Counted from the stretch's first letter, positions 48,768 through 59,708 are shown. The stretch: 64,000 nucleotides of DNA from Neisseria lactamica (GCF_901482445.1 NZ_LR590477.1:310001-374000); one strand, 5' to 3'. The notes: generated from the sequence alone by a model not told the origin. A program made the numbers and translations.

Positions 48768-49949
48768 ATGATTATTGATGTAAAAGTACCTATGCTGTCT
48801 GAAAGCGTATCTGAAGGCACGCTCTTGGAATGGAAGAAAAAAGTTGGCGAAGCAGTTGCCCGTGACGAAATCCTGATCGATATCGAAACGGACAAAGTGG
48901 TTTTGGAAGTACCTTCTCCACAAGCCGGCGTATTGGTTGAAATCGTAGCGCAAGACGGTGAAACCGTTGTTGCCGACCAAGTTTTGGCACGCATCGATAC
49001 AGCTGCTACTGCCGCTGCCGAAGCACCCGTAGCCGCTCCTGCCGAGGCCGCCCCGGCTGCCGCTCCTGCTGCTGCACAAAACAACGCCGCTATGCCTGCC
49101 GCCGCCAAACTGGCTGCCGAGACCGGTGTTGACGTGAACGCATTGCAAGGTTCCGGCCGTGACGGTCGCGTATTGAAAGAAGACGTACAAAATGCCGCTG
49201 CCAAACCTGCCGCAGCCGCTGCTCCTGCCGTTGCACTTCCTGCCGGCGCACGTCCTGAAGAACGCGTACCGATGAGCCGCCTGCGTGCCCGTGTTGCAGA
49301 ACGCCTCTTGGCTTCTCAACAAGAAAACGCCATTCTGACTACATTCAACGAAGTCAACATGAAACCGATCATGGACTTGCGTGCGAAGTACAAAGAAAAA
49401 TTCGAGAAAGAACACGGCGTGAAACTGGGCTTTATGTCCTTCTTCGTTAAAGCCGCTGTTGCCGCCCTGAAAAAATACCCGGTTGTGAATGCTTCTGTTG
49501 ACGGCAAAGACATCGTGTACCACGGCTACTTCGATATCGGTATCGCAATTGGCAGCCCACGCGGTTTGGTTGTACCAATTCTGCGCGATGCCGACCAAAT
49601 GAGCATTGCCGACATCGAACAAGCAATTGTTGATTACGCGAAAAAAGCCAAAGACGGCAAAATCGCTATCGAAGATCTGACCGGCGGTACATTCAGTATT
49701 ACCAACGGCGGTACTTTCGGTTCTATGATGTCTACCCCGATCATCAACCCGCCTCAATCTGCGATTTTGGGTATGCACGCCACTAAAGAGCGCGCTGTGG
49801 TTGAAAACGGCCAAGTTGTTGTCCGTCCAATGATGTATCTGGCTCTGTCTTACGACCACCGTATCATCGACGGACGCGAAGCTGTATTGACCTTGGTAGC
49901 CATTAAAGACGCGTTGGAAGACCCGGCTCGCCTGTTGTTGGATCTGTAA
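48768..49949 (+). CDS. sucB: 2-Oxoglutarate dehydrogenase E2 (dihydrolipoyl succinyltransferase)
   Basis: Core of the complex, moving succinyl groups to CoA. 393 residues in three parts: a lipoyl domain (1-75) with lipoylated K43 in IETDKVVLE; an Ala/Pro-rich linker (80-105); the E3-binding domain (about 107-140, [18 protein letters not shown]); and the catalytic domain ending [13 protein letters not shown] with the active His. Only one lipoyl domain, as usual for SucB. The start is ATG 48768; an AG-DUS lies upstream at 48738. Confidence 0.96.
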   Translation: MIIDVKVPMLSESVSEGTLLEWKKKVGEAVARDEILIDIETDKVVLEVPSPQAGVLVEIVAQDGETVVADQVLARIDTAATAAAEAPVAAPAEAAPAAAPAAAQNNAAMPAAAKLAAETGVDVNALQGSGRDGRVLKEDVQNAAAKPAAAAAPAVALPAGARPEERVPMSRLRARVAERLLASQQENAILTTFNEVNMKPIMDLRAKYKEKFEKEHGVKLGFMSFFVKAAVAALKKYPVVNASVDGKDIVYHGYFDIGIAIGSPRGLVVPILRDADQMSIADIEQAIVDYAKKAKDGKIAIEDLTGGTFSITNGGTFGSMMSTPIINPPQSAILGMHATKERAVVENGQVVVRPMMYLALSYDHRIIDGREAVLTLVAIKDALEDPARLLLDL

Positions 49950-49953
49950 TCGT

Positions 49954-49994
49954 TTCAGACGGTCTTTTATTTGTTAATGAAAAGGTCGTCTGAA
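49954..49994 (+). terminator. DUS-variant hairpin after sucB
   Basis: TTCAGACGGTCTTTT and AAAAGGTCGTCTGAA form a near-perfect stem. The right arm is the AGGTCGTCTGAA uptake dialect variant rather than the standard form. Confidence 0.6.
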
Positions 49995-50053
49995 TTTTTA
50001 TTTAGATGTAGCGTAATGTAGTATCGTGCTACAATAGGCTCAACAAACGATTG

Positions 50054-50111
50054 AGGCCGTCTGAAACATTTGATTCGAATGAATCGGTAGGTATGGACTT
50101 TCAGACGGTCT
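50054..50111 (+). terminator. Second DUS hairpin between sucB and lpd
   Basis: AGGCCGTCTGAAA pairs with TTTCAGACGGTCT across a 32-base loop and is followed by TTTTCTT. The rest of 49950-50208 contains no gene. Confidence 0.5.
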
Positions 50112-50208
50112 TTTCTTAAAACCATCAAAACGCAGTCATTCAAAATAAAAAAGAAACAAAAAGTATCGTTTTTATTTTGAGATACTGCCAAAAGTAAAGG
50201 ATGACACG

Positions 50209-51642
50209 ATGTCTCAATATGATGTAGTAGTGATTGGTGCAGGCCCGGGCGGATACGTTGCCGCCATCCGTGCCGCGCAACTGGGTTTCAAAACCGCTTG
50301 CGTCGATGCAGGCGTTAACAAAGCAGGCAATGCTCCTGCATTGGGCGGTACTTGCTTGAACGTAGGTTGTATCCCTTCCAAAGCCCTGTTGCAATCCAGC
50401 GAACATTTCCACGCTGCGCAACACGAGTTTGCCGAACACGGTATCACTGTCGGCGACGTAAAATTCGATGCGGCCAAAATGATTGAGCGCAAAGATGCCA
50501 TCGTGACCAAGCTGACCGGCGGCGTGAAATTCCTGTTCCAAAAAAACAAAGTAACCAGCCTGTTCGGTACGGCTTCCTTTGCCGGTAAAAATGGCGATGC
50601 TTACCAAATCGAAGTCGATAACAAAGGCGAGAAAACCGTTATCGAAGCCAAACACGTCATCGTAGCCACCGGTTCCGTACCGCGTCCGCTGCCGCAAGTC
50701 GCTATCGACAACGTGAACATATTGGATAACGAAGGCGCATTGAACCTGACCGAAGTGCCTGCCAAGCTCGGCGTGATCGGTTCCGGTGTGATTGGTTTGG
50801 AAATGGGTTCCGTATGGAACCGCGTGGGTTCAGAAGTTACCATTCTTGAAGCTGCGCCGACCTTCCTGGCTGCCGCCGACCAACAAATCGCCAAAGAAGC
50901 CTTCAAATACTTCACCAAAGAGCAAGGCCTGAGCATTGAATTGGGCGTGAAAATCGGCGACATCAAATCTGAAGGCAAAGGTGTTTCCGTTGCCTACGAA
51001 ACTGCTGCCGGCGAAGCCAAAACCGAAGTATTCGACAAACTGATCGTTGCCATCGGCCGTATTCCAAACACCAAAGGTCTGAACGCCGAAGCCGTAGGCT
51101 TGGAAAAAGACGAGCGCGGCTTTATCAAAGTAGATGGCGAATGCCGTACTAACCTGCCTAACGTATGGGCAATTGGCGACGTGGTTCGCGGCCCGATGTT
51201 GGCACACAAAGCCAGCGACGAAGGCGTTACCGTTGCCGAGCGCATTGCCGGTCAAAAACCGCATATCGACTTCAACAACGTACCGTTTGTTATTTACACC
51301 GACCCTGAAATCGCTTGGGTGGGTAAAACCGAAGAACAGCTCAAAGCCGAAGGTGTGGAGTACAAAAAAGGTACTTCAGGTTTCGGTGCAAACGGTCGCG
51401 CATTGGCAATGGGCAAAGCCAAAGGTACGGTTAAAGTGTTGGCAGACGCCAAAACCGACCGCATCTTGGGCGTACACATGATTGGTCCGGTTGTCAGCGA
51501 ATTGGTTACCGAAGGCGTGACTGCGCTCGAATTCTTCGCCAGCAGCGAAGACATCGCCCGCATTATCCATGCCCACCCAACCTTGTCCGAAGTGGTTCAC
51601 GAAGCTGCATTGGCGGCCGACAAACGCGCTTTGCACGGTTGA
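50209..51642 (+). CDS. lpdA: Dihydrolipoamide dehydrogenase (E3)
   Basis: Flavoenzyme reoxidising dihydrolipoamide on E2 with NAD+. 477 residues. FAD motif [13 protein letters not shown], the canonical redox disulfide [13 protein letters not shown] (C49, C54), NAD motif [13 protein letters not shown] and the C-terminal [15 protein letters not shown] with His-Glu. The insert [11 protein letters not shown] before the disulfide is common in beta-proteobacterial E3s. ATG 50209 follows AAAGGATGACACG. Its place after sucAB makes it the E3 of this complex. Confidence 0.96.
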   Translation: MSQYDVVVIGAGPGGYVAAIRAAQLGFKTACVDAGVNKAGNAPALGGTCLNVGCIPSKALLQSSEHFHAAQHEFAEHGITVGDVKFDAAKMIERKDAIVTKLTGGVKFLFQKNKVTSLFGTASFAGKNGDAYQIEVDNKGEKTVIEAKHVIVATGSVPRPLPQVAIDNVNILDNEGALNLTEVPAKLGVIGSGVIGLEMGSVWNRVGSEVTILEAAPTFLAAADQQIAKEAFKYFTKEQGLSIELGVKIGDIKSEGKGVSVAYETAAGEAKTEVFDKLIVAIGRIPNTKGLNAEAVGLEKDERGFIKVDGECRTNLPNVWAIGDVVRGPMLAHKASDEGVTVAERIAGQKPHIDFNNVPFVIYTDPEIAWVGKTEEQLKAEGVEYKKGTSGFGANGRALAMGKAKGTVKVLADAKTDRILGVHMIGPVVSELVTEGVTALEFFASSEDIARIIHAHPTLSEVVHEAALAADKRALHG

Positions 51643-51648
51643 TAGACA

Positions 51649-51682
51649 TTAAGGTCGTCTGAAACTTTTCAGACGGCCTTAA
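51649..51682 (+). terminator. DUS-pair terminator after lpdA
   Basis: A 16-bp stem, TTAAGGTCGTCTGAAA and TTTCAGACGGCCTTAA, with a 2-base loop and one G-U pair. The left arm is the AGGTCGTCTGAA variant. Confidence 0.75.
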
Positions 51683-51766
51683 GGCCTCCGACAAATTGAA
51701 TGTTCCGAGAGCTTCGTTTTCTGATTTATAATTCCGTCAGGCAAACAAACAGCATTTACATTCATT

Positions 51767-52057
51767 ATGAACAAAGAAATAGTCGGTATTTTCTTTATAC
51801 CGGCGGGCATCATCAGTATGTGTATGGCCGCATTGTGGCAGATGTATGTGATGATGACCGAAACTTATACGCTCAACCGTTTCAAAGATAAAGAATTGGT
51901 TTGGCGCGTGGCATTGTTGTTTATCAGTTTCAGCCTTGCCGTTTACCTACTCTGTCCGAATTCGCGTAAAAAAGGCATCGTCTTTTTTATTCTCGGAGTC
52001 GGCGGTGCAGTTATGTATTTGTTGGCGCGGATGTGGCTGCCTTTCAGTAAACAATAG
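51767..52057 (+). CDS. Small membrane protein between lpdA and sucC
   Basis: 96 residues with three hydrophobic segments (about 5-25, 45-63 and 70-90) and a short basic loop CPNSRKKG. I do not recognise a family. A TATAAT at 51727-51732 is a plausible -10; the ribosome site is poor. It ends 69 bases before sucC inside a stretch holding a DUS (52060). Location inside the TCA cluster may be chance. Confidence 0.68.
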   Translation: MNKEIVGIFFIPAGIISMCMAALWQMYVMMTETYTLNRFKDKELVWRVALLFISFSLAVYLLCPNSRKKGIVFFILGVGGAVMYLLARMWLPFSKQ

Positions 52058-52125
52058 TGCCGTCTGAAAATATAGGATTGTCCGCAGGGCGATTCCTAAG
52101 ACCCACTCACCTTAAGGAGAAATCC

Positions 52126-53292
52126 ATGAATCTACACGAGTATCAGGCTAAAGAACTGCTGGCTGGCTACGGTTTGCCCGTACAAGGCGGTATTTTGGCA
52201 CACAATGGCGAAGAAGCCGCTGCAGCTTATGATAAATTGGGCGGCAAATTCGCTGTTGTCAAAGCACAAGTACACGCCGGCGGGCGCGGTAAAGCGGGCG
52301 GCGTAAAAGTCGTCAAAAGCCGCGAAGAAGCCAAAGAAGTGGCTGAAAGCCTGATTGGCACCAACTTGGTAACTTACCAAACCGATGCCAACGGCCAACC
52401 TGTCAACAGCGTTTTGGTTTGCGAAGACATGTATCCGGTTCAAACCGAGCTGTACTTGGGCGCAGTGGTTGACCGTTCTACCCGCCGCGTTACATTCATG
52501 GCTTCTACCGAAGGCGGCGTGGAAATCGAAAAAGTTGCTGCCGAAACTCCAGAAAAAATCTTCAAAGTAACCGTTGATCCGCTGGTCGGCCTGCAACCTT
52601 GCCAAGCTCGCGAAGTTGCCTTCCAACTGGGCTTGAAAGACAAACAAATCAACGAGTTCGTCAAACTGATGACCGGTGCGTACAAAGCGTTTGTCGAAAA
52701 TGACTTCGCCTTGTTTGAAGTAAACCCACTGGCAGTTCGCGAAAACGGCGCGCTCGCCTGCGTGGACGGCAAAATCGGCATCGACAGCAACGCGCTTTAC
52801 CGTCTGCCAAAAATCGCCGAATTGCGCGACAAATCCCAAGAAAACGAACGTGAGCTGAAAGCCTCCGAATTCGACCTGAACTACGTTGCTTTGGAAGGCA
52901 ACATCGGCTGTATGGTGAACGGCGCAGGTTTGGCGATGGCCACTATGGACATCATCAAACTGAAAGGCGGCCAACCTGCCAATTTCTTGGACGTTGGTGG
53001 CGGCGCAACCAAAGACCGCGTGGTTGAAGCGTTCAAACTGATTTTGGAAGACAAATCCGTTAAAGGCGTATTGATCAACATTTTCGGCGGTATCGTACGT
53101 TGCGACATGATTGCGGAAGCCATCGTGGCAGCCGTTAAAGAAATCAATGTCAACGTTCCTGTCGTTGTTCGTTTGGAAGGTAACAACGCCGAACTCGGCG
53201 CGAAAATCCTGAACGAATCAGGTCTGAAACTGACTTCTGCAGACGGCCTGAATGACGCAGCCGAAAAAATTGTTGCAGCCGTAAACGCCTAA
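52126..53292 (+). CDS. sucC: Succinyl-CoA synthetase (ADP-forming) beta subunit
   Basis: ATP-grasp subunit making ATP (or GTP) from succinyl-CoA with SucD. 388 residues. [12 protein letters not shown] is the family start; [16 protein letters not shown] is the nucleotide-binding region; [10 protein letters not shown] and [15 protein letters not shown] lie in the CoA-ligase domain. The start ATG 52126 follows TTAAGGAGAAATCC; the frame from 52057 begins in a DUS and is rejected. sucD follows after 10 bases. Confidence 0.96.
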   Translation: MNLHEYQAKELLAGYGLPVQGGILAHNGEEAAAAYDKLGGKFAVVKAQVHAGGRGKAGGVKVVKSREEAKEVAESLIGTNLVTYQTDANGQPVNSVLVCEDMYPVQTELYLGAVVDRSTRRVTFMASTEGGVEIEKVAAETPEKIFKVTVDPLVGLQPCQAREVAFQLGLKDKQINEFVKLMTGAYKAFVENDFALFEVNPLAVRENGALACVDGKIGIDSNALYRLPKIAELRDKSQENERELKASEFDLNYVALEGNIGCMVNGAGLAMATMDIIKLKGGQPANFLDVGGGATKDRVVEAFKLILEDKSVKGVLINIFGGIVRCDMIAEAIVAAVKEINVNVPVVVRLEGNNAELGAKILNESGLKLTSADGLNDAAEKIVAAVNA

Positions 53293-53302
53293 GGAGAAAA
53301 GA

Positions 53303-54193
53303 ATGAGCGTATTGATTAATAAAGACACCAAAGTATTGGTTCAAGGTTTCACCGGTAAAAACGGTACTTTCCACTCCGAACAAGCTCTGGCTTACGGCAC
53401 TAAAGTTGTCGGCGGCGTTACCCCGGGCAAAGGCGGTCAAACCCACCTGAACCTGCCCGTGTTCAACACCATGAAAGAAGCGGTTAAAGAAACCGGTGCG
53501 GATGCATCTGTAATTTATGTTCCCGCTCCGTTTGTTTTGGATTCTATCGTTGAAGCGGTTGATTCCGGCGTAGGCTTGGTCGTTGTGATTACCGAAGGCG
53601 TGCCGACTCTGGACATGCTTAAAGCCAAACGTTATTTGGAAACCAACGGCAACGGTACCCGCTTGGTCGGCCCTAACTGCCCGGGCGTGATTACTCCGGG
53701 CGAGTGCAAAATCGGCATTATGCCGGGCCACATCCACACTCCGGGCCGCATCGGCATCATTTCCCGTTCCGGTACATTGACTTACGAAGCCGTGGCACAA
53801 ACCACCAAACTGGGCTTGGGCCAATCAACCTGTATCGGTATCGGCGGCGACCCGATTCCCGGTATGAATCAAATCGACGCACTGAAACTCTTCCAAGAAG
53901 ACCCGGATACCGACGCCATCATCATGATCGGTGAAATCGGCGGTACTGCGGAAGAAGAAGCGGCCGAATACATCCAATCCAACGTAAGCAAACCTGTTGT
54001 CGGCTATATCGCCGGTGTTACCGCTCCTAAAGGCAAACGCATGGGTCACGCCGGTGCGATTATCTCCGGCGGCAAAGGTACTGCCGAAGAAAAATTCGCC
54101 GCTTTCGAAAAAGCCGGTATCGCCTACACCCGCAGCCCTGCCGAATTGGGCACTACCATGCTGGAAGTGTTGAAAGCAAAAGGTTTGGCATAA
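53303..54193 (+). CDS. sucD: Succinyl-CoA synthetase alpha subunit
   Basis: CoA-binding, phosphohistidine-carrying subunit; 296 residues. The Rossmann CoA site starts [37 protein letters not shown] is conserved; the phosphorylated His is H249 in GHAGAI. The start ATG 53303 follows AAGGAGAAAAGA. Last gene of the TCA cluster, ended by a strong DUS terminator. Confidence 0.97.
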   Translation: MSVLINKDTKVLVQGFTGKNGTFHSEQALAYGTKVVGGVTPGKGGQTHLNLPVFNTMKEAVKETGADASVIYVPAPFVLDSIVEAVDSGVGLVVVITEGVPTLDMLKAKRYLETNGNGTRLVGPNCPGVITPGECKIGIMPGHIHTPGRIGIISRSGTLTYEAVAQTTKLGLGQSTCIGIGGDPIPGMNQIDALKLFQEDPDTDAIIMIGEIGGTAEEEAAEYIQSNVSKPVVGYIAGVTAPKGKRMGHAGAIISGGKGTAEEKFAAFEKAGIAYTRSPAELGTTMLEVLKAKGLA

Positions 54194-54221
54194 TCAGGTT
54201 TGACAACTGATTGAACATCAA

Positions 54222-54259
54222 ATGCCGTCTGAAACTGGAAATCGGGTTTCAGACGGCAT
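54222..54259 (+). terminator. DUS-pair terminator after sucD
   Basis: ATGCCGTCTGAAAC and its complement with a 10-base loop, then a run of T. Confidence 0.85.
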
Positions 54260-54303
54260 TTTTTTGTTGTTTCAAAAAAGAGGCAGCCTCAACATACCCA
54301 CAT

Positions 54304-54409
54304 TATAGTGGATTAAATTTAAACCAGTACAGCGTTGCCTCGCCTTGCCGTACTATCTGTACTGTCTGCGGCTTCGTCGCCTTGTCCTGATTTTTGTTAA
54401 TCCACTATA
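54304..54409. mobile_element. Correia repeat enclosed element (CREE), short form
   Basis: 106 bases bounded by TATAGTGG / CCACTATA, with the same internal sequence as the copy at 14413 except at the right end, where TGATTTTTGTTAATCC replaces TGATTTAAATTTAAACC. It lies 110 bases after sucD. 54410-54531 holds no gene. Confidence 0.95.
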
Positions 54410-54531
54410 TTTTTGCCTTTTGAGGCAGTCAGAATATTTATCGGTCAAACAGGAGCAAACCCGTAAGTCAGGTTGCACATATCTTTTTTGAAGTCAGGGA
54501 ATGATAAGTATCGCATTTGAAAAGACTGATA

Positions 54532-54871
54532 TTATTTTTTGCAGGATTCTGTTTTAGCACGCGACATTTTTTGTTTGATAGGATTGGAATGGATGTAGTC
54601 CGCGCAATGCTGCAAATCCGTTTCGTCGCGCACGGTGTGTTCGTAAAAACGCCGTTGCCAAATACCGCGTTCGTTCCGCCGCTGTTTGCCGGCGGATAAG
54701 TTTTTAGTATGAGGGGAATATGCGGAGAATTTGGTTTTAATCAGCCGCCGGAGTAGGGAATAATCCGTATCGTCGGGCGGCAGCGTCCAAATGGCGCGAT
54801 TTTGGGGCGGCGAGTTTGACGGTGAAAAAGAATGTGCCGCCGGCAATGAAGTTTCTGCGATAACGCGCCAT
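54532..54871 (-). pseudogene. Broken REP-associated tyrosine transposase (RAYT, IS200-like)
   Basis: The 5' part from ATG 54871 reads MARYRRNFIAGGTFFFTVKLA, the conserved start of RAYT transposases. The frame then continues out of register, while another frame picks up AIWTLPPDDTDYSLLRRLIK, GIWQRRFYEHTVRDE and DYIHSNPIK, which are the middle and end of the same family, including the catalytic-tyrosine region. About 50-60 residues with the HUH (LPDHLH-like) motif are missing between them. This looks like an internal deletion plus frameshift, so no active transposase is made. Confidence 0.8.
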
Positions 54872-54950
54872 AGGATTTTTGTTTATAGTTCGTGTGTTGA
54901 AGAAGGAATAGTTTGTTGTTTAAGTTTTTAACTTTGTTGAAGCTGATGTT

Positions 54951-54977
54951 TTCAGACGGCATTGGAGGTCGTCTGAA
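54951..54977. repeat. Inverted pair of DUS and AGGTCGTCTGAA variant
   Basis: TTCAGACGGCATTGGAGGTCGTCTGAA. It is one of few uptake sites near the ParA/HEPN cassette. The following 54978-55107 holds no gene. Confidence 0.7.
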
Positions 54978-55107
54978 AGCGCTAGCTTTAACGAAGTTAA
55001 ATGTTGAAACGGCAAACCATTAATCAAGCAACCGCGTGCGTGCGTACCACACACACCCTACACGTTGGTTAATTCACAGGTAGCAAGCGGTCGGTTGGGT
55101 ATGCAGG

Positions 55108-55746
55108 CTACGGCTTGCTTTTATGAGCAGATAAAAAGCAATTATTAAAAATAACGTTAGCTAAATTTTCTAAAAAATCTACACTATCATCAGCTGAGAT
55201 GTCATCTAAATTTTGTTTCTCATTAGTAGTAGGCTCCAAATCTGACTCATGAACAATTGCATTTCTTCTAGTTATGATTAATTTTAACCGACTTCTAGCT
55301 TGTTCATCATTAGGATATCCTAATTCTGAAGCAAATTTTTGCCACTTTTGTTTTTCGTCCCATATAAAACTTAATCCATCAGCTAGTTTTTTAGGATCCT
55401 GATAAGATATTGTTTTTAGTTTAGCATAAATTGATGTCTCAAACTCCATTGCTGCAGGAATTAGCTCTTGATTATATATTTTTGTTAAAACTGAAATTGG
55501 AATAAGTTCATTTGAATATTTATTTGTGTGATTTCTATTTCCGAGAAACATTTCTATTATCCCTACCTTTATAATATCATGCATAAATTTATCAAAAGCA
55601 CTTACTGCAAATACAATTTTCATTCTGTTTATATTTTCATATGTTTCATTATCATGTAATCCATTGGTTTTAAGATGATTTATTAATTGACCAAATGAAC
55701 GTATACGAGCTATTTCAGTATCAAATATTCGTTTTGCATTATTCAT
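55108..55746 (-). CDS. HEPN-domain protein (RiboL-PSP-like), putative ribonuclease
   Basis: 212-residue protein, mostly helical by composition. RRNAIVHESD supplies R161, N162 and H166: the R-x4-H motif that is the RNase active site of HEPN domains. The N-terminal helix pair around IVFAVSAFDKFMHDII resembles the RiboL-PSP HEPN family. No signal peptide. The start ATG 55746 overlaps the upstream ATPase gene by 8 bases (ATGAATAA), so the two are translationally coupled. Strongly A+T-rich with no uptake sequence seen, unlike uvrA and sucD. HEPN proteins act in toxin-antitoxin, abortive infection and CRISPR systems; the activity here is inferred, not shown. Confidence 0.75.
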   Translation of the reverse strand: MNNAKRIFDTEIARIRSFGQLINHLKTNGLHDNETYENINRMKIVFAVSAFDKFMHDIIKVGIIEMFLGNRNHTNKYSNELIPISVLTKIYNQELIPAAMEFETSIYAKLKTISYQDPKKLADGLSFIWDEKQKWQKFASELGYPNDEQARSRLKLIITRRNAIVHESDLEPTTNEKQNLDDISADDSVDFLENLANVIFNNCFLSAHKSKP

Positions 55747-56770
55747 CAGAAGTCATTTCCATGATTAGGTCAGAAGTATCAGTAAATATATTATTTAACT
55801 GATTCGATTTATTCTTTAATCCTTCCAGTATTGGTCCCGTCTCTCTAATATCATCAGGAGTTAGAGCAAATACGGGGACTCCTGCATCGAATGCTTTAGG
55901 TAATAAGCCGCCGAAATCTGGTGTCTCAGCTAAACAATAACTATTTGAAATTAAATTTCTAGAATATTTTTTATTATCTAATAGCATATCAGCTTTTTTT
56001 AATTTAGGGACTAACAGATTTCTAGTTGTAGTTTTTATTTCATCAATATTTTCTCGATATGGTTTTGCTGCCTTACCATTTCGAACATTAAACCTCTGAG
56101 TAAGAATTCCAATAAATTTTGGCAAGCCTTCTCTTAATTTATAGGCTGATTCAGAAAATGACTCAAATGAAGAATTTTTCCAATTTCCCCATCTAGGGAG
56201 AATATTAGATAGTGTTTCAAGAGCCATTATAGAAAATGGATCTGGATTTGTTGGTATTATAAAATAATCAGAATTTAAAAATAGATTTTGATTAATTGCA
56301 CTTAATCCTGGGTTTAGGTCTATTAATGTATAATCAATATTGTACTCTGTCTCGCATTGTTCAATTAATGTACTGAAAGCACCAGGCAAATTTTGCAAAG
56401 TAGCAAGTGCATTATTAGCAGTTTGAGCAAATGTTAAGGATGCGTCATACTCTGATAGATTCGCATGTCCAGCTAATAAAAATAATGAACTATTTCTTCT
56501 TGCAGTTGGGCAAACTACTTTGGATATAAGTGTGGGGCTGCCAGAAAATGCTGGACTAACACCATCTTTAATATTTTGTGTTTTGGTATCTTCAAGTGTG
56601 TAATATTCTTCAAACTTATCCTTTAATATCAGAGATGTCAGGTTACATTGAGGATCACCATCTATAATTAACACTCTAGATTTTTCTGCTAATTTCCATC
56701 CGATATTATAGACTGTGGTTGTTTTGCTCACGCCGCCCTTATGATTGAAAAAAACAATACGTTTAGACAT
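55739..56770 (-). CDS. ParA-like ATPase (SIMIBI class, AAA_31 type)
   Basis: 343 residues. Deviant Walker A KGGVSKTT (11-18) with the signature lysine K11, Walker A' DGDPQCNLT (37-45) and Walker B region YTLIDLNPGLSAIN are intact, so ATP-dependent dimerisation is expected. The C-terminal third is not typical of plasmid or chromosomal ParA, and no parB or centromere repeats are nearby. ATG 56770 has AAGGATG nine bases upstream; a GTG at 56779 abuts that site and is rejected. The gene begins 38 bases past the uvrA stop and its likely promoter lies at the uvrA end. Partner of the HEPN gene; joint defence or toxin role is an inference. Confidence 0.8.
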   Translation of the reverse strand: MSKRIVFFNHKGGVSKTTTVYNIGWKLAEKSRVLIIDGDPQCNLTSLILKDKFEEYYTLEDTKTQNIKDGVSPAFSGSPTLISKVVCPTARRNSSLFLLAGHANLSEYDASLTFAQTANNALATLQNLPGAFSTLIEQCETEYNIDYTLIDLNPGLSAINQNLFLNSDYFIIPTNPDPFSIMALETLSNILPRWGNWKNSSFESFSESAYKLREGLPKFIGILTQRFNVRNGKAAKPYRENIDEIKTTTRNLLVPKLKKADMLLDNKKYSRNLISNSYCLAETPDFGGLLPKAFDAGVPVFALTPDDIRETGPILEGLKNKSNQLNNIFTDTSDLIMEMTSDE

Positions 56771-56807
56771 TTTAAACACATCCTTTTAAATGAACTGTTC
56801 CAGTTTA

Positions 56808-56813
56808 ATTATA
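56808..56813 (-). promoter_or_regulatory. Possible -10 of the ParA-HEPN cassette
   Basis: TATAAT on the leftward strand, 38 bases before the ATG and touching the uvrA stop codon at 56809. No good -35 is seen, so read-through from uvrA could also drive the cassette. Confidence 0.35.
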
Positions 56814-59655
56814 CTATATCATTCAAATATTTGCCGGTATAACTCCCCTTAACCTTCGCCACCTGTTCAGGGCTACCTGAAGCAATAATCCTCCCCCCGC
56901 CGTCGCCGCCTTCCGGCCCCAAATCCACAATCCAATCCGCAGTTTTAATCACGTCCAGATTATGCTCGATAATCACAATCGAGTTGCCTTTGCCTTTCAG
57001 ACGGCCTATCACTTCCAGCAGCAGGGCAATATCGGCGAAGTGCAGGCCGGTGGTGGGTTCGTCCAATATGTATAAAGTCCGCCCCGTGTCGCGTTTGGAG
57101 AGTTCGAGGGCGAGTTTGACGCGCTGGGCTTCGCCGCCGGAGAGGGTGGTGGCGGACTGGCCGAGGCGGATGTAGCCGAGGCCTACGTCCATCAGGGTTT
57201 GCAGTTTGCGCGATACGGTGGGGACGGCGTCGAAGAATTCGCGGGCTTCTTCGACGGTCATGTCGAGGACTTGGCTGATGTTTTTTCCTTTGTATTGGAT
57301 TTCGAGCGTTTCGCGGTTGTAGCGTTTGCCGTGGCAGACTTCGCAGGGGACGTACACGTCGGGCAGGAAGTGCATTTCGACTTTAATCACGCCGTCTCCT
57401 TGGCAGGCTTCGCAGCGGCCGCCTTTGACGTTGAAGGAGAATCTGCCGACGTTGTAGCCGCGTTCGCGCGAGAGGGGTACGCCGGCGAAGAGTTCGCGGA
57501 TGGGGGTAAACAGGCCGGTGTAGGTGGCGGGGTTGGAGCGCGGGGTGCGGCCGATGGGGGATTGGTCGACGTTGATGACTTTGTCGAGGTGTTCGAGACC
57601 GCGGATGTCGTCGTATGGGGCGGGTTCTTCTTGGGCGCGGTTGAGTTCGCGGGCGGTGATTTTGGCGAGGGTGTCGTTAATCAGGGTGGATTTGCCGCTG
57701 CCGGATACGCCGGTGATGCAGGTAATCAAACCGAGCGGCAGCTCAAGGGTTACGTTTTTAAGGTTGTTGCCGCGCGCGCCTTTGAGGACGAGCATTCGGC
57801 CGGGATTGACGGGCGTGCGTTCAGACGGCACGGCAATGGATTTTTTGCCGCTGAGGTATTGTCCGGTAACGGAGTTTTCGCATTTGGCGACGTTTTCGGG
57901 CGTGTCGGCAATCAATACGTTGCCGCCGTGTTCGCCCGCGCCGGGGCCCATATCGACGACGAAATCGGCTTCGCGGATGGCGTCTTCGTCGTGTTCGACC
58001 ACAATCACGCTGTTGCCCAAATCGCGCAGGCGTTTGAGGGTGGCGAGCAGGCGGTCGTTGTCGCGCTGGTGCAGGCCGATGGAGGGCTCGTCCAAAACGT
58101 ACATCACGCCGGTCAGGCCGCTGCCGATTTGGCTGGCGAGGCGGATGCGCTGGGCTTCGCCGCCGGAGAGGGTTTCGGCGGAGCGGCTCAAGTTCAGGTA
58201 ATCCAGCCCGACGTTAATCAGGAAGCCGAGCCGCTCGGTGATTTCTTTGAGGATTTTTTCGGCGATTTGTTTTTTGTTGCCGTCCAAATCCAGCGTTTCG
58301 AAAAATTGGTGGGTTTTGGTCAGCGGCCAAGCGGAGACTTCGTGTAAAGGTTCGCCGCTGACGTAAACGTAGCGCGCTTCTTTGCGCAAACGTGCACCGC
58401 CGCAGCTCGGGCAGGCGCGGTGGTTTTGGTATTCGCGCAGTTTTTCGCGCACGGTTTCGCTGTCGGTTTCGCGGTAGCGGCGTTCGAGATTGGGAATGAT
58501 GCCTTCGAAGGCGTGGCTGCGGTTGAAGGTGGTGCCGCGTTCGGACAGGTAAGTAAAATCAATGACTTCCTTGCCCGAGCCGTGCAACACGACTTTTTTC
58601 ACTTTTGCAGGTAGCGTTTCCCAAGCAGCCTGCACATCGAAACCGTAATGCCGCGCTAGCGACTGAATCATTTGGAAATAGAATTGGTTGCGCTTATCCC
58701 AGCCGTCAATCGCGCCTGCGGCTAAGGATAATTCGGGATGCGCGACCACTTTTTCGGGGTCGAAGAAATTGGTGTTGCCCAAGCCGTCGCAAGTCGGGCA
58801 GGAGCCCATCGGGTTGTTGAACGAAAAGAGGCGCGGCTCTAATTCGGGCAGGCTGTATGAGCATACGGGACAGGCGAAACGCGCGGAAAACCAATGCTCT
58901 TCGCCGCTGTCCATCTCCATCGCCAGCGCGCGCTCGTTGCCGTGGCGCAGCGCGGTTTCAAAACTTTCCGCCAGCCGCTGCTTGATGTCCGCCTTCACTT
59001 TCACGCGGTCGATAACCACGTCGATATTGTGCTTGATGTTTTTTTCCAGCTTCGGCACTTCGTCCAATTGATAGACTTCGCCGTCCACGCGCACACGGGC
59101 AAAGCCTTGCGCCTGCAAGTCGGCAAAGAAGTCGACAAACTCGCCTTTACGCTCGCGCACCGCCGGCGCCAGAATCATCACGCGCGTGTCTTCCGGCAGC
59201 TTCAATACGGCATCGACCATCTGCGATACGGTTTGGCTCGACAGCGGCAGATTGTGTTCGGGGCAATACGGCGTACCGACGCGGGCGTACAAAAGGCGCA
59301 GATAATCGTGGATTTCCGTTACCGTGCCGACGGTGGAACGCGGGTTGTGGCTGGTGGATTTCTGCTCGATGGAAATCGCGGGCGACAGGCCTTCGATCAA
59401 ATCGACATCGGGTTTGTCCATCATCTGCAAAAACTGCCGCGCATAGGCGGACAGGCTCTCGACATAACGCCGCTGCCCTTCAGCATACAGCGTGTCAAAC
59501 GCCAGCGACGATTTGCCGCTGCCCGACAATCCTGTTATGACCACGAGTTTGTGGCGCGGAATGTCCAAATCGACGTTTTTCAAATTATGCGTGCGCGCGC
59601 CGCGTATGCGGATGGTGTCGTTGTCGTGCGAATGTTGGGGATGATGGTTGCACAT
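56809..59655 (-). CDS. uvrA: Excinuclease ABC subunit A
   Basis: Damage-recognition ATPase of nucleotide excision repair, 948 residues. Two ABC modules: Walker A at 42-49 (GLSGSGKS) and GVSGSGKST in the second; signatures [16 protein letters not shown] and [15 protein letters not shown]. Zinc modules [10 protein letters not shown]...CPTCDGLG and CEACQGDGV...CEVCHGKRY are intact. The start used is ATG 59655 ([13 protein letters not shown]), giving a His-rich leader; an in-frame start at 59700 would add 15 residues. Divergent from psd with a DUS pair between. Confidence 0.96.
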   Translation of the reverse strand: MCNHHPQHSHDNDTIRIRGARTHNLKNVDLDIPRHKLVVITGLSGSGKSSLAFDTLYAEGQRRYVESLSAYARQFLQMMDKPDVDLIEGLSPAISIEQKSTSHNPRSTVGTVTEIHDYLRLLYARVGTPYCPEHNLPLSSQTVSQMVDAVLKLPEDTRVMILAPAVRERKGEFVDFFADLQAQGFARVRVDGEVYQLDEVPKLEKNIKHNIDVVIDRVKVKADIKQRLAESFETALRHGNERALAMEMDSGEEHWFSARFACPVCSYSLPELEPRLFSFNNPMGSCPTCDGLGNTNFFDPEKVVAHPELSLAAGAIDGWDKRNQFYFQMIQSLARHYGFDVQAAWETLPAKVKKVVLHGSGKEVIDFTYLSERGTTFNRSHAFEGIIPNLERRYRETDSETVREKLREYQNHRACPSCGGARLRKEARYVYVSGEPLHEVSAWPLTKTHQFFETLDLDGNKKQIAEKILKEITERLGFLINVGLDYLNLSRSAETLSGGEAQRIRLASQIGSGLTGVMYVLDEPSIGLHQRDNDRLLATLKRLRDLGNSVIVVEHDEDAIREADFVVDMGPGAGEHGGNVLIADTPENVAKCENSVTGQYLSGKKSIAVPSERTPVNPGRMLVLKGARGNNLKNVTLELPLGLITCITGVSGSGKSTLINDTLAKITARELNRAQEEPAPYDDIRGLEHLDKVINVDQSPIGRTPRSNPATYTGLFTPIRELFAGVPLSRERGYNVGRFSFNVKGGRCEACQGDGVIKVEMHFLPDVYVPCEVCHGKRYNRETLEIQYKGKNISQVLDMTVEEAREFFDAVPTVSRKLQTLMDVGLGYIRLGQSATTLSGGEAQRVKLALELSKRDTGRTLYILDEPTTGLHFADIALLLEVIGRLKGKGNSIVIIEHNLDVIKTADWIVDLGPEGGDGGGRIIASGSPEQVAKVKGSYTGKYLNDIV

Positions 59656-59708
59656 AATGGATGCCGCCTGAAAAATAAAGGAAAACCGATATTGTAGCAC
59701 TTTCTCGG

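Noticed and set aside
57199..58347. 382-codon plus-strand ORF
   Set aside because: Antisense to uvrA; Gly/Phe/Val-rich shadow composition.
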